Shown here piece by piece: positions 1-6,674 of a stretch of 14,990 nucleotides of DNA. Origin of the DNA: an uncultured Eubacterium sp. (GTDB taxonomy: Bacteria > Bacillota > Clostridia > Peptostreptococcales > Anaerovoracaceae); the NCBI GenBank assembly GCA_905193765.1, contig CAJJPZ010000045.1:1-14990 (forward strand), read 5' to 3'. The notes under the pieces are model-generated. The model did no database searches. It was not told where the DNA came from and was given only the letters and a program-made list of their open reading frames with translations. Position 1 is the stretch's first letter, and each line of letters starts with the position of its first letter. The translations under genes and the position numbers were made by a program.

Positions 1-699
1 GAAAATGGCGGGTTTGCAGCAACTCTTAAACTTAAAAGGCATCCGGATGTTGTTATAGTTGATACGGAAGTGATCATGAACGCTCCTGCCAGAATGCTGG
101 TGGCAGGGATCGGAGATGCGTTTGCAACTTATTATGAAGCAAAGGCTTGTAAACTTTCTGGTGTTGAAAACTATACAGATGGAGTGGCAACAAATACAGC
201 CTATTATTTGGCGAAGCTTTGTAATGAAATGCTTTTTAAATATGCGGTGAAGGCTGTTGAGGATATCAAAGAAAAAACTCTGAGCAAGGAACTGGAAGCA
301 ATCATAGAAACAAATATCTATTTGAGTGGGGTGGGTTTCGAAAATAACGGATGCGCTATTGCTCATGGTATTTATAATGGCATGAGCTTTTCAGACGGAC
401 ACCAAAATATTTTGCATGGAGAAATGGTTGCTTACGGAACCCTGGTGCAGCTGGCAGCAGAATATATAGATCGGGGAAAGTGGGATGAAAAAGAGTGGGA
501 AAATGTTATGAATTTTTACAAAGCAGTGGGATTGCCTGTAAATTTAAATGATTTAAGAATGCCGAATAGTGATTCGTATATAAGAAAAATTGCCGAATTA
601 ACATGTACAAAGAGCGAAGACGCACATAGAATGCCGTTTCACGTGGATGAAAATGTAATTGTGGATGCAGTAAAAGCTGTGGAATCAAATCAGCTTTAA
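1..699 (+). CDS. gldA: Glycerol dehydrogenase-type iron/zinc alcohol dehydrogenase, C-terminal part (5' end outside window)
   Basis: The reading frame is open from base 1 with no start, so the N-terminal NAD-binding part lies upstream; 232 residues are visible against about 365 for the family. The start of the visible part (PDVVIVDTEVIMNAP followed by RMLVAGIGDAFATYYEA) is the hallmark of glycerol dehydrogenases of the iron-containing alcohol dehydrogenase superfamily. The three expected metal ligands are present: Asp39 of GDA, His122 of CAIAHG and His139 of NILHGE (fragment numbering). The family oxidises glycerol to dihydroxyacetone with NAD+ in the cytoplasm; related members act on other small diols or hydroxy-ketones, so the exact substrate is open. 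A GTG at 70 is inside the conserved core and is not the true start. An 8-bp inverted repeat (TGGAATCA at 680-687, TGATTCCA at 701-708) spans the stop codon but has no following T-run. The gene looks more AT-rich than those after 1195. Confidence 0.85.
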   Translation, partial: ENGGFAATLKLKRHPDVVIVDTEVIMNAPARMLVAGIGDAFATYYEAKACKLSGVENYTDGVATNTAYYLAKLCNEMLFKYAVKAVEDIKEKTLSKELEAIIETNIYLSGVGFENNGCAIAHGIYNGMSFSDGHQNILHGEMVAYGTLVQLAAEYIDRGKWDEKEWENVMNFYKAVGLPVNLNDLRMPNSDSYIRKIAELTCTKSEDAHRMPFHVDENVIVDAVKAVESNQL

Positions 700-708
700 A
701 TGATTCCA
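680..708 (+). repeat. Inverted repeat across the stop codon of the gldA-like gene
   Basis: TGGAATCA (680-687) and TGATTCCA (701-708) are exact complements with a 13-nt loop that contains the stop codon. No T-run follows, so it is a weak terminator candidate at most; it could modulate expression of the small membrane-protein gene starting at 738. Confidence 0.3.
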
Positions 709-737
709 TAATGATAATTGAAAGAAAGGTGATATCT

Positions 738-1190
738 ATGTTCAGCAAAGAAAAATACAAGAAAAAATATATAAGCCCCAAAGGGTACAATATAATATTT
801 CTGCTGATTCTAACAGTATCCATTGTACTTATTGTATTGATGAAAAATGATTATATTGAATTGAATATCTTTGCCATAGTTCCGTATATCTTTACCTTTA
901 TCTTTGTATGGCTGCTGCTATCATTGAATATGCTCAGAGCTGCTATAAAAAATTTATATGACGTTCCAACAGAGAGAAGAATAGAATCTTTTGGTAAATT
1001 ACTAAAAAGTACATTCTTCACCGAAACTTTTATAAAAAGAGAAGCCTTAGTGGATGTATATTCTCATGTGATAGAACTTGATCAGATAAGTTATACGGCA
1101 AAAGTCAAACTATATGATGTATTTGAACGTAAATGTATCTACGTTCCGTATCCACGAAACAAAAATAATTGGAAAAAAACAAAGAGGTGA
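738..1190 (+). CDS. Small membrane protein of unknown function
   Basis: I do not recognise this 150-residue protein. The start at 738 is chosen because GAAAGGTG lies just upstream (about 723-732); an in-frame ATG at 711 lacks a good ribosome binding site. The N-terminus is strongly basic (several Lys in the first 15 residues), then come two clear hydrophobic segments at about residues 18-35 and 43-63, rich in Ile, Leu, Val and Phe. The remaining 85 or so residues are soluble and mixed-charge, with a KLYDVFERKCIYVPYPR stretch near the end. This predicts an inner-membrane protein with two helices and a cytoplasmic C-terminal domain. The stop codon TGA at 1188-1190 lies within the ribosome binding site of the next gene, so the two are probably cotranscribed. 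Codon use is AT-rich (AAA, ATA, TTA), like the gene before and unlike those after. No function can be given. Confidence 0.6.
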   Translation: MFSKEKYKKKYISPKGYNIIFLLILTVSIVLIVLMKNDYIELNIFAIVPYIFTFIFVWLLLSLNMLRAAIKNLYDVPTERRIESFGKLLKSTFFTETFIKREALVDVYSHVIELDQISYTAKVKLYDVFERKCIYVPYPRNKNNWKKTKR

Positions 1191-1194
1191 GAAA

Positions 1195-2457
1195 ATGCCG
1201 ATTTTACCAGAAAGCGCATACAAGATAAAACTCCCGGTAATGTATCATCTGGAGCAGATTTTTCCGAATGATGTACTGGAGGATATAAGAAGGAAACTTA
1301 CTGATGATTTCAAATCAGATAAAATAAAAAACACTGTAAAGCAGGGGCAGCGGATAGCAGTACTGGTCGGCAGCAGAGGGATCTGCGATCTGGATATAAC
1401 TGTCAGGGCAACGATAGACGGTCTTCTCAACATGGGAGCGGAACCATTTATCGTTCCTGCCATGGGGAGTCATGGTGGAGGTGTGGCAGAAGAGCAGCAG
1501 AAAATAATAGAAGGATACGGCATCACTGAAGAAGCCATGGGCGTTCCGATAAAGTCATCTATGGAAACCGTAGTGATAGGCGAAACGCCGAAAGGTGTTC
1601 CTGTACATATAGACAGGAATGCTTATGAGGCTGACGGCATTGTGCCTGTGGGAAGAGTCAAGGTCCATACGGATTTTGACGGTCCTATCGAGAGCGGCCT
1701 GTGTAAAATGCTTGCCATTGGCGGAGGCAAGCATAACGGATGTTCAAGACTGCATCAGGAAGGATTCGGGAAATTTCCTGTACTCATTCCGCAGATCGCG
1801 GGAATAATGCTTGAAAAATTGAATGTGCCCTTCGGCGTGGCCATAATCGAGAACGGGCATGAGCAGGTATATCATGTCGAAGCCGTTCCCGGCAGTGAGA
1901 TAATGGAGCGCGAACCGGAGCTGCTCAGGATCAGCAAAAGCCTTATGCCCAGACTTCAGTTCGATGAAATAGATGTGCTGATCGTAGAGCAGATCGGCAA
2001 GGATGTTACAGGTGCAGGAATGGATCCTAATATAACAGGTCGCAGGTCGGTAGGCAGGATACCGGATTTTGACGGTCCCGACATAAAGAGGATATTCGTA
2101 CTTGGTCTTTCCCACGGGACACACAGCAATGCTACAGGCTGTGGGATAGCTGACTTCATACTGCAGTCGGCATATGAACAGATAGATCTTCTTTCCACGT
2201 ATACCAACTGTATAGCATCAGGGAACCCCGAAGCGGGGAAAATGCCGGTGATAGTTGAGACAGAAGAAGACGGTCTCAGAGCTGCTATACAGACATGTGC
2301 AGGTATTGATCCAGATAATGCGAAAGTTGTAAAAATAAAAGATACGTTACATCTTATTGACATACAGGTGTCTGAAAGTATGCTGCCCATGTGTACAGAT
2401 GAGAATAGATTCATAATCGGAAACAAGGCAGCACCATTCAAAAAATCGATTATTTAA
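1195..2457 (+). CDS. LarA-like protein (DUF2088, nickel-pincer lactate racemase superfamily)
   Basis: This 420-residue protein belongs to the LarA/DUF2088 superfamily, whose founder, lactate racemase, uses a nickel-pincer nucleotide cofactor to interconvert 2-hydroxy acid enantiomers by hydride transfer. Visible signatures are VPAMGSHGGG at residues 87-96, GRVKVHTDF at 153-161 (Lys and His in the region where LarA binds cofactor and nickel) and SGLCKMLAIGGGKHNG at 167-182. Length matches the family (about 420-430). The start is ATG 1195 with AAAGAGGTGA four bases upstream; the frame is open further up (to 1114) but that part overlaps the previous gene and has no ribosome binding site. No larB, larC or larE cofactor genes are in the window, so the cofactor would have to be made by genes elsewhere. 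Superfamily members act on several 2-hydroxy acids, so lactate is only one candidate. The 2-hydroxyacyl-CoA dehydratase downstream makes a 2-hydroxy acid role plausible (inference). Confidence 0.8.
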   Translation: MPILPESAYKIKLPVMYHLEQIFPNDVLEDIRRKLTDDFKSDKIKNTVKQGQRIAVLVGSRGICDLDITVRATIDGLLNMGAEPFIVPAMGSHGGGVAEEQQKIIEGYGITEEAMGVPIKSSMETVVIGETPKGVPVHIDRNAYEADGIVPVGRVKVHTDFDGPIESGLCKMLAIGGGKHNGCSRLHQEGFGKFPVLIPQIAGIMLEKLNVPFGVAIIENGHEQVYHVEAVPGSEIMEREPELLRISKSLMPRLQFDEIDVLIVEQIGKDVTGAGMDPNITGRRSVGRIPDFDGPDIKRIFVLGLSHGTHSNATGCGIADFILQSAYEQIDLLSTYTNCIASGNPEAGKMPVIVETEEDGLRAAIQTCAGIDPDNAKVVKIKDTLHLIDIQVSESMLPMCTDENRFIIGNKAAPFKKSII

Positions 2458-2519
2458 AGAGAAGTCTGTAAAATCAATGGTTATGAGCGTGAATTTACAG
2501 GAAGTGGAGGTGTTATGAG

Positions 2520-3515
2520 ATGAGAGCAATAGTATTAGAGCATAGAGATGGTATCAGTGAGTTTACATATACGGAGGACCGTAAAATACCAGAGCCGGAA
2601 GATGATGAGATAAGAGTCAGGGTTGAAGCAGCCGGTCTGAATCCTGTTGATTACAAGCTGGCAGCTGGATGGGGCGATGTTTCATGGCCTCAGGATCCGG
2701 TACCCGGGCTTGATGTTGCAGGAATTGTAGATGCTGCAGGCAAAAATGCCGGGAATTATTTCCGGGAAGGAGATAGAGTTTTTTACCATGGCAATCTGAA
2801 AAAAACAAATGGAGGATTTGCGGAATATGCCTGCACATCAGCGCATACTGTAAGCAGGCTGCCTGCACATATAGATTTTGTAACTGCTGCTGCTCTGCCA
2901 TGTGCAGGATTCACAGCATATCAGGCAGCTGTTGATAAACTTAAAATAGATGAAACGAAAAGCATTCTGATACATGCAGGCGCAGGTGGTGTGGGTGGAT
3001 ATGCCATACAACTGGCACGATATCTCGGTGCAGGAAGGATATTAACTACCTGTTCATCGGAAAACAGCGATTATGTCAGAAGCCTTGGCGCTGACACAGC
3101 TTTGGACTATCATGTTGAAGATCTCTATGAATGTGTGATGGAAGAGACTGATGGCAGAGGTCTTGATTATGTGATAAATACAATAGACAGAGAAACAGCA
3201 ACAAAGGATATAGATTTGCTGGCATTCAGTGGACAGCTGGTAGCAGTTGTAGAACTGCCGGATTTCAGCCGACTTAGGTTTTATGAGAAGGGTATGTCGA
3301 TACACGAGGTCGCACTTGGTGGTGCACATATGAACGGAGATTTCAGAGCACAGCGCCGTCTTGCTGAGATAGGTGACTGCTATGTAAAACTCCTTGAAGA
3401 AGGAAAGATACAGCCGCCGTATATTACGGAAATAACACTTGATGAGATACCACGTGCTTTTGAACTTCTTCGTGCAAGGCATGTCAGAGGTAAAATAGTT
3501 GCATCAGTGAAATAG
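2520..3515 (+). CDS. MDR-superfamily zinc-binding-type / quinone oxidoreductase-like NAD(P)H dehydrogenase
   Basis: A 331-residue medium-chain dehydrogenase/reductase. The N-terminal GroES-like domain (about residues 1-125) has VEAAGLNPVDYKL and PVPGLDVAGIV typical of the quinone oxidoreductase branch. The Rossmann domain follows with the nucleotide-binding loop GAGGVGG at 154-160, and the C-terminus ends in the usual RGKIVASVK. The cysteines and His of the structural and catalytic zinc sites of classical alcohol dehydrogenases are not visible, so it is probably a zinc-independent NADPH oxidoreductase of enals, quinones or enoyl thioesters. It does not look like AcuI-type acryloyl-CoA reductase, although a reductase role on an unsaturated product would suit the cluster (speculation). 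Start ATG 2520 is preceded by GTGGAGG at 2504-2510; an ATG at 2515 is out of frame and stops at once. The 62-base gap from the larA-like gene contains a 7-bp inverted repeat (CTGTAAA 2466-2472, TTTACAG 2494-2500). Confidence 0.8.
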   Translation: MRAIVLEHRDGISEFTYTEDRKIPEPEDDEIRVRVEAAGLNPVDYKLAAGWGDVSWPQDPVPGLDVAGIVDAAGKNAGNYFREGDRVFYHGNLKKTNGGFAEYACTSAHTVSRLPAHIDFVTAAALPCAGFTAYQAAVDKLKIDETKSILIHAGAGGVGGYAIQLARYLGAGRILTTCSSENSDYVRSLGADTALDYHVEDLYECVMEETDGRGLDYVINTIDRETATKDIDLLAFSGQLVAVVELPDFSRLRFYEKGMSIHEVALGGAHMNGDFRAQRRLAEIGDCYVKLLEEGKIQPPYITEITLDEIPRAFELLRARHVRGKIVASVK

Positions 3516-3610
3516 AGCAGCTTTGCAAAGGTGTATAAAAAAGCTTATAAGGGAGCTGGAGGAGCAAATAAATATCAGTATCTGAAAACAGGGAAATGAA
3601 GGTGTAGTAT

Positions 3611-5038
3611 ATGAGAGATCACGATTTTAAAACAGAAATAAGATATTTAAAAAAGACCGTATCGGATCTTGAGGATATACTTGAAGGGTCATTTGACGGC
3701 ATCCTGGTTACTGATGCGGAAGGCAAGGTGCTGTATGTGAACAGTTCCTATGAAAGAGTTGCCGAAATAAAACGCAGAGATATGGAAGGCAGGTATATGG
3801 AGGATCTTATAAATCCTGTATGGATGCCGAACTCTGTTGCATACATGGTTATCGAACAGAAAGCACCTGTATCCGTAAGGCAGCTCGTGAAATCCGGACG
3901 ACACATCATGGTGACAGGAAGGCCTGTCCTTGATAAAAAAGGTAATGTACAGAAGGTCGTTATCAATGCCCGCGACATAACGGAAATCTACGAATTGAGA
4001 GAAGAAGTGAAACGCACCAGGGAAGTCGGATGCATGTATATGGACCGTTACAGAGCGGAGCTGTCAGAACCGGATGCTGACAGTAACAGCAGGATACTGG
4101 CAGTCAGTCATGAAATGCAGGAAGTTCTCACATTGGCAGAACACGTGGCTAATTTTCAGGCGAATGTGCTGATACTGGGCGAATCAGGTGTTGGAAAAGA
4201 GGAAGTCGCCTGCCATATCCACAGATACGGCGTGCGGCGAGAGCAGCCTTTCATAACGCTGAACTGCGGTGCTATTCCGGCAAACCTGCTGGAATCAGAA
4301 CTCTTTGGATATGAGAAAGGTGCATTTACCGGAGCAATGCAGGCCGGAAAGGTCGGATTGCTCGAAGCGGCGGATGGGGGGACGGTTTTTCTCGACGAGA
4401 TAGGAGAGACTCCGCTGGACTTTCAGGTAAAGCTGTTGAGATTTCTGGAGACCAGAGAAGTTCGACGTGTCGGTGCTGTAGATACGAAGACAGTTAATGT
4501 AAGGATCGTCGCAGCAACGAATCGGAATATCGAGGCAATGGTGGAAGAAGGCACATTCAGGGAGGATCTGTATTACAGGCTCAATGTTGTGAAAATCGAC
4601 ATACCACCGCTGCGTCAGAGAAAGGAAGACATAATGCCGCTGGCAACCATGTTTCTTAATCGCTTCAACAGGATGTATGCACAGGAGAAGATGCTGACGC
4701 CGGAAGTGGTTGAAGAAATGGAAAAATATAAATGGTCGGGCAATGTGCGGCAGCTGAAAAATGTTATAGAGAACATGGTCGTTGTAAGTCGTAACGAATA
4801 TCTGCAGACCGAGGATCTGCCATGGGTGGCAGAGACGCTACGCGATCCGACAAAAATAATAGTAGAAAAAGCTGTTGAAAATTACGGCGACATGATGTTG
4901 AGTGATGCGATGGAAGCTTTTGAGAAGCTTATGTTCCAAAGTGCCCGGGAGAGGTGCGACACAACCAGAGAAATGGCGGTGAAGCTTGGAGTGAACCAGT
5001 CTACAGTAGTTCGAAAACTGCAGAAATACGGGATGTGA
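3611..5038 (+). CDS. Sigma-54-dependent transcriptional activator (PAS, AAA+, Fis-type HTH)
   Basis: A 475-residue bacterial enhancer-binding protein. After a short coiled-coil-like N-terminus, a PAS sensor domain covers about residues 22-128 (SFDGILVTDAEGKVLYVNSSYERV and VVINARDITEIYELREEV). The AAA+ domain (about 160-400) has Walker A GESGVGKE at 190-197, the sigma-54 contact loop GAFTGA at 237-242, Walker B VFLDEI at 259-264, arginine-finger region FREDLYYRLNV at 317-327 and sensor II WSGNVRQLKN at 375-384. A Fis-type HTH ends the protein (about 451-473, TTREMAVKLGVNQSTVVRKLQKYG). All ATPase and sigma-54 motifs are intact, so it should open sigma-54 RNA polymerase promoters in answer to a ligand sensed by PAS. 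No receiver domain is present, so no partner kinase is needed. The start ATG 3611 has GAAGGTG at about 3597-3603. A good -24/-12 element and a palindrome follow its terminator, pointing to the acyl-CoA dehydrogenase operon as target. Confidence 0.95.
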   Translation: MRDHDFKTEIRYLKKTVSDLEDILEGSFDGILVTDAEGKVLYVNSSYERVAEIKRRDMEGRYMEDLINPVWMPNSVAYMVIEQKAPVSVRQLVKSGRHIMVTGRPVLDKKGNVQKVVINARDITEIYELREEVKRTREVGCMYMDRYRAELSEPDADSNSRILAVSHEMQEVLTLAEHVANFQANVLILGESGVGKEEVACHIHRYGVRREQPFITLNCGAIPANLLESELFGYEKGAFTGAMQAGKVGLLEAADGGTVFLDEIGETPLDFQVKLLRFLETREVRRVGAVDTKTVNVRIVAATNRNIEAMVEEGTFREDLYYRLNVVKIDIPPLRQRKEDIMPLATMFLNRFNRMYAQEKMLTPEVVEEMEKYKWSGNVRQLKNVIENMVVVSRNEYLQTEDLPWVAETLRDPTKIIVEKAVENYGDMMLSDAMEAFEKLMFQSARERCDTTREMAVKLGVNQSTVVRKLQKYGM

Positions 5039-5100
5039 CAGCCTTTGTATATAGCATGAGCAGGGCATATCTGTAATTTCTTATAAACAGGCAGGCAATG

Positions 5101-5150
5101 AAAAATGGCAGGATCAATGATCTGCATTATTTCAGAAGCCTGCCATTTTT
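5101..5150 (+). terminator. Rho-independent terminator after the sigma-54 activator gene
   Basis: The arms AAAAATGGCAGG (5101-5112) and CCTGCCATTTTT (5139-5150) are perfectly complementary over 12 bp with a 26-nt loop, and the T-run ends the second arm. It lies 62 bases after the activator stop codon. Because an A-run precedes the first arm it could work in both directions, but no minus-strand gene faces it. The loop contains a small inner GATC-AAT-GATC repeat. Confidence 0.75.
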
Positions 5151-5291
5151 GTATGTCAGAGACAGGACTATGTAAGTGGTCCAGTGTGAGGGAAGCTATT
5201 ATGCGTGTTTTGATGCTGTTGAACATCAAAAAAATGAAATGCATCACTTTACAGAAAATACAGAAAAATATAATTTTAGAAAATGAATGTA

Positions 5292-5315
5292 TAAACGTTG
5301 AAATTTCAACGTTTA
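5292..5315. promoter_or_regulatory. Perfect 24-bp palindrome, candidate activator-binding site (UAS)
   Basis: The half-site TAAACGTTGAAA is followed directly by its exact reverse complement with no spacer. The centre (5303.5) is about 63 bases before the predicted start of transcription of the sigma-54 promoter at 5340-5356. Fis-type HTH dimers of sigma-54 activators bind such dyads, and the activator gene is immediately upstream, so this is a likely enhancer site. The position is closer to the promoter than the usual 80-200 bases, so an operator for another regulator is possible. A purely RNA hairpin role is less likely as no spacer or T-run follows closely. Confidence 0.6.
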
Positions 5316-5339
5316 ATTTTTTGAAAATTTTTTACACGA

Positions 5340-5356
5340 TTGGCATGTTTCTTGAG
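5340..5356 (+). promoter_or_regulatory. Candidate sigma-54 (-24/-12) promoter for the acyl-CoA operon
   Basis: TTGGCATGTTTCTTGAG aligns with the sigma-54 consensus YTGGCACG-N4-TTGCW with correct spacing. The -24 element matches except C to T after GGCA, and the -12 element has TTGA instead of TTGC. GG falls at 5342-5343, putting transcription start near 5367. It is in the only large intergenic region of the window, directly downstream of a sigma-54 activator gene and a palindrome, which raises its credibility. The imperfect -12 GC doublet is the main doubt. Confidence 0.6.
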
Positions 5357-5510
5357 TCATATAAAGGCAAACAGGAAAGCATTGATATAGTTGTTGGATA
5401 TATCTGGTGAAACACAAGATACAGAGGCCTTTTAATACAGCGACAATGGATTTTCCATAAAAATAGTTTGAAACAAAAATGGTGAGGGTGACATTTAAGG
5501 AGGAAAATAA

Positions 5511-6656
5511 ATGGAATTCACTTATTCAAGAGAACAGCAGATGGTAAAGAAGATGATAAAGGAATTTGCTGAGACAGAGATCGCACCGATTGCAGAGGAG
5601 ATCGACGCGGAAGCAAAGTATCCTTATGAGACAGTGGCGAAGCTGGGAGAGCTGGGCGTCATGGGCATGCCGTTCCCGCAGGAGTACGGCGGTGCAGGCA
5701 CGGACTACCTGACATACATCATGGCGGTGGAGGAACTGTCAAAGGTTGATGCGTCCCACGGAGTCATAGTGCAGACACACAACGCACTGTGCTGCTGGCC
5801 GATCTTTACATACGGAACGGAAGAACAGAAGAGGAATTACCTGCCGGATCTCCTTTCGGGAAAGAAGCTTGGAGCCTTCGGACTCACAGAGCCTAATGCA
5901 GGAACGGATGCGGCCATGCAGCAGACAACAGCGAAGCTGGACGAGGAGACAGGAGAATATGTCCTCAACGGATCCAAGATATTCATTTCAGGCGGCGGCA
6001 TCGCAGATGTATATGTGATCATGGCCATGACAGACAAGAGTAAGGGCAACCACGGTATCAGTTCATTCATCGTTGAGAAAGGTACGCCGGGATTCTCGAG
6101 AGGAAAGAAAGAGAACAAGATGGGTATCAGAGGTTCCATCGCGGCAGAGCTGGTATTCGAAGACTGCAGGATACCGAAGGAGAACCTCCTTGGAAAAGAA
6201 GGCAAGGGCTTCAAGACAGCGATGACATCACTGGATGTGGGAAGACTGGGTATCGCAGCTCAGGCACTGGGTATCGCTCAGGGAGCATTCGATCAGACTG
6301 TGGAATACATGAAGCAGAGGAAGCAGTTCGGAAGATCGCTGAACAAGTTCCAGTCGCTTGCCTTCGAGATGGCGAACATGAAGACGGAGATCGACGCTGC
6401 AAGGTTCGTGCTGTACAACGCATGCAACACCAGGGACAGAGGTCTCAACAGTACTGTGGAGGCAGCACAGGCTAAGCTGAAGTGCTCGGAAGTTGCGTCA
6501 TATGTAGTGGACAAGGCAGTCCAGTTCCACGGCGGATACGGATACATCAAGGATTATCCTGTGGAAAGGATGTACAGAGACCAGAAGATAACAGAGATCT
6601 ATGAGGGAACATCTGAAGTAATGAGGATGGTCATCTCAGGAAGCATTTTCAGATAG
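5511..6656 (+). CDS. Acyl-CoA dehydrogenase, short-chain butyryl-CoA dehydrogenase (Bcd/AcdB) type
   Basis: A 381-residue FAD enzyme of the usual family length (about 380). GAFGLTEPNAGTD at residues 121-133 is the flavin/substrate signature, and the catalytic base is Glu365 in ITEIYEGTSEV, placed as in bacterial butyryl-CoA dehydrogenases. RKQFGRSLNKFQ (270-281) and QFHGGYGYIKDYPVERMYRD are further family signatures. In anaerobes such enzymes form complexes with EtfAB and reduce enoyl-CoA (crotonyl-, acryloyl- or isocaprenoyl-CoA); etfB and etfA follow directly. The segment DASHGVIVQTHNALCCWPI (80-98) differs from the ASTGV...HTSLG..PI pattern usual in butyryl-CoA dehydrogenases and may reflect another acyl group. 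Start ATG 5511 has TAAGGAGG at 5496-5503, 7 bases away. It is the first gene after the sigma-54 promoter candidate, and its codon use (AAG, CTG, ATC, AGA) looks that of a highly expressed gene. C4 and other short acyl-CoAs are possible substrates. Confidence 0.9.
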   Translation: MEFTYSREQQMVKKMIKEFAETEIAPIAEEIDAEAKYPYETVAKLGELGVMGMPFPQEYGGAGTDYLTYIMAVEELSKVDASHGVIVQTHNALCCWPIFTYGTEEQKRNYLPDLLSGKKLGAFGLTEPNAGTDAAMQQTTAKLDEETGEYVLNGSKIFISGGGIADVYVIMAMTDKSKGNHGISSFIVEKGTPGFSRGKKENKMGIRGSIAAELVFEDCRIPKENLLGKEGKGFKTAMTSLDVGRLGIAAQALGIAQGAFDQTVEYMKQRKQFGRSLNKFQSLAFEMANMKTEIDAARFVLYNACNTRDRGLNSTVEAAQAKLKCSEVASYVVDKAVQFHGGYGYIKDYPVERMYRDQKITEIYEGTSEVMRMVISGSIFR

Positions 6657-6674
6657 GAACAGGAGGAGCACAGA

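Larger units (their letters stand above)
5039..5510. other. 472-base gene-free regulatory region between activator and acyl-CoA dehydrogenase
   Basis: This stretch holds, in order, the activator's terminator (5101-5150), an AT-rich stretch with a weak TTGA-N3-TCAA motif near 5219-5229, a perfect 24-bp palindrome (5292-5315), a sigma-54-type promoter candidate (5340-5356) and a leader of about 144 nt. An open frame of 101 codons at 5105-5410 crosses the terminator and palindrome, has no ribosome binding site and no recognisable features, so I take the region as noncoding. Confidence 0.7.

Noticed and set aside
1114..1194. Upstream extension of the LarA-like protein
   Set aside because: It overlaps the preceding gene and has no ribosome binding site, while ATG 1195 has a good one and gives the family length.
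2466..2500. Inverted repeat CTGTAAA / TTTACAG after the LarA-like gene as a terminator
   Set aside because: Only 7 bp with a 21-nt loop, AT-rich and without a T-run.
3013..3028. TGGCACG match to the sigma-54 -24 element
   Set aside because: It is inside the MDR dehydrogenase coding sequence and has no TTGC at -12 spacing. A similar TGGCACG at 14364 in the activase gene fails the same way.
3499..3551. Possible sigma-70 promoter before the activator gene (TTTGCA at 3522, TATAAG at 3546)
   Set aside because: Spacing is 18 but both hexamers are weak and the sequence is AT-rich; not enough to list as a feature. The CTTTGCAAAG palindrome at 3521-3530 is short and likely chance.
5105..5410. Open reading frame of 101 codons on the + strand
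   Set aside because: It begins inside the terminator hairpin, runs through the palindrome and the promoter candidate, has no ribosome binding site and shows no domain-like sequence.
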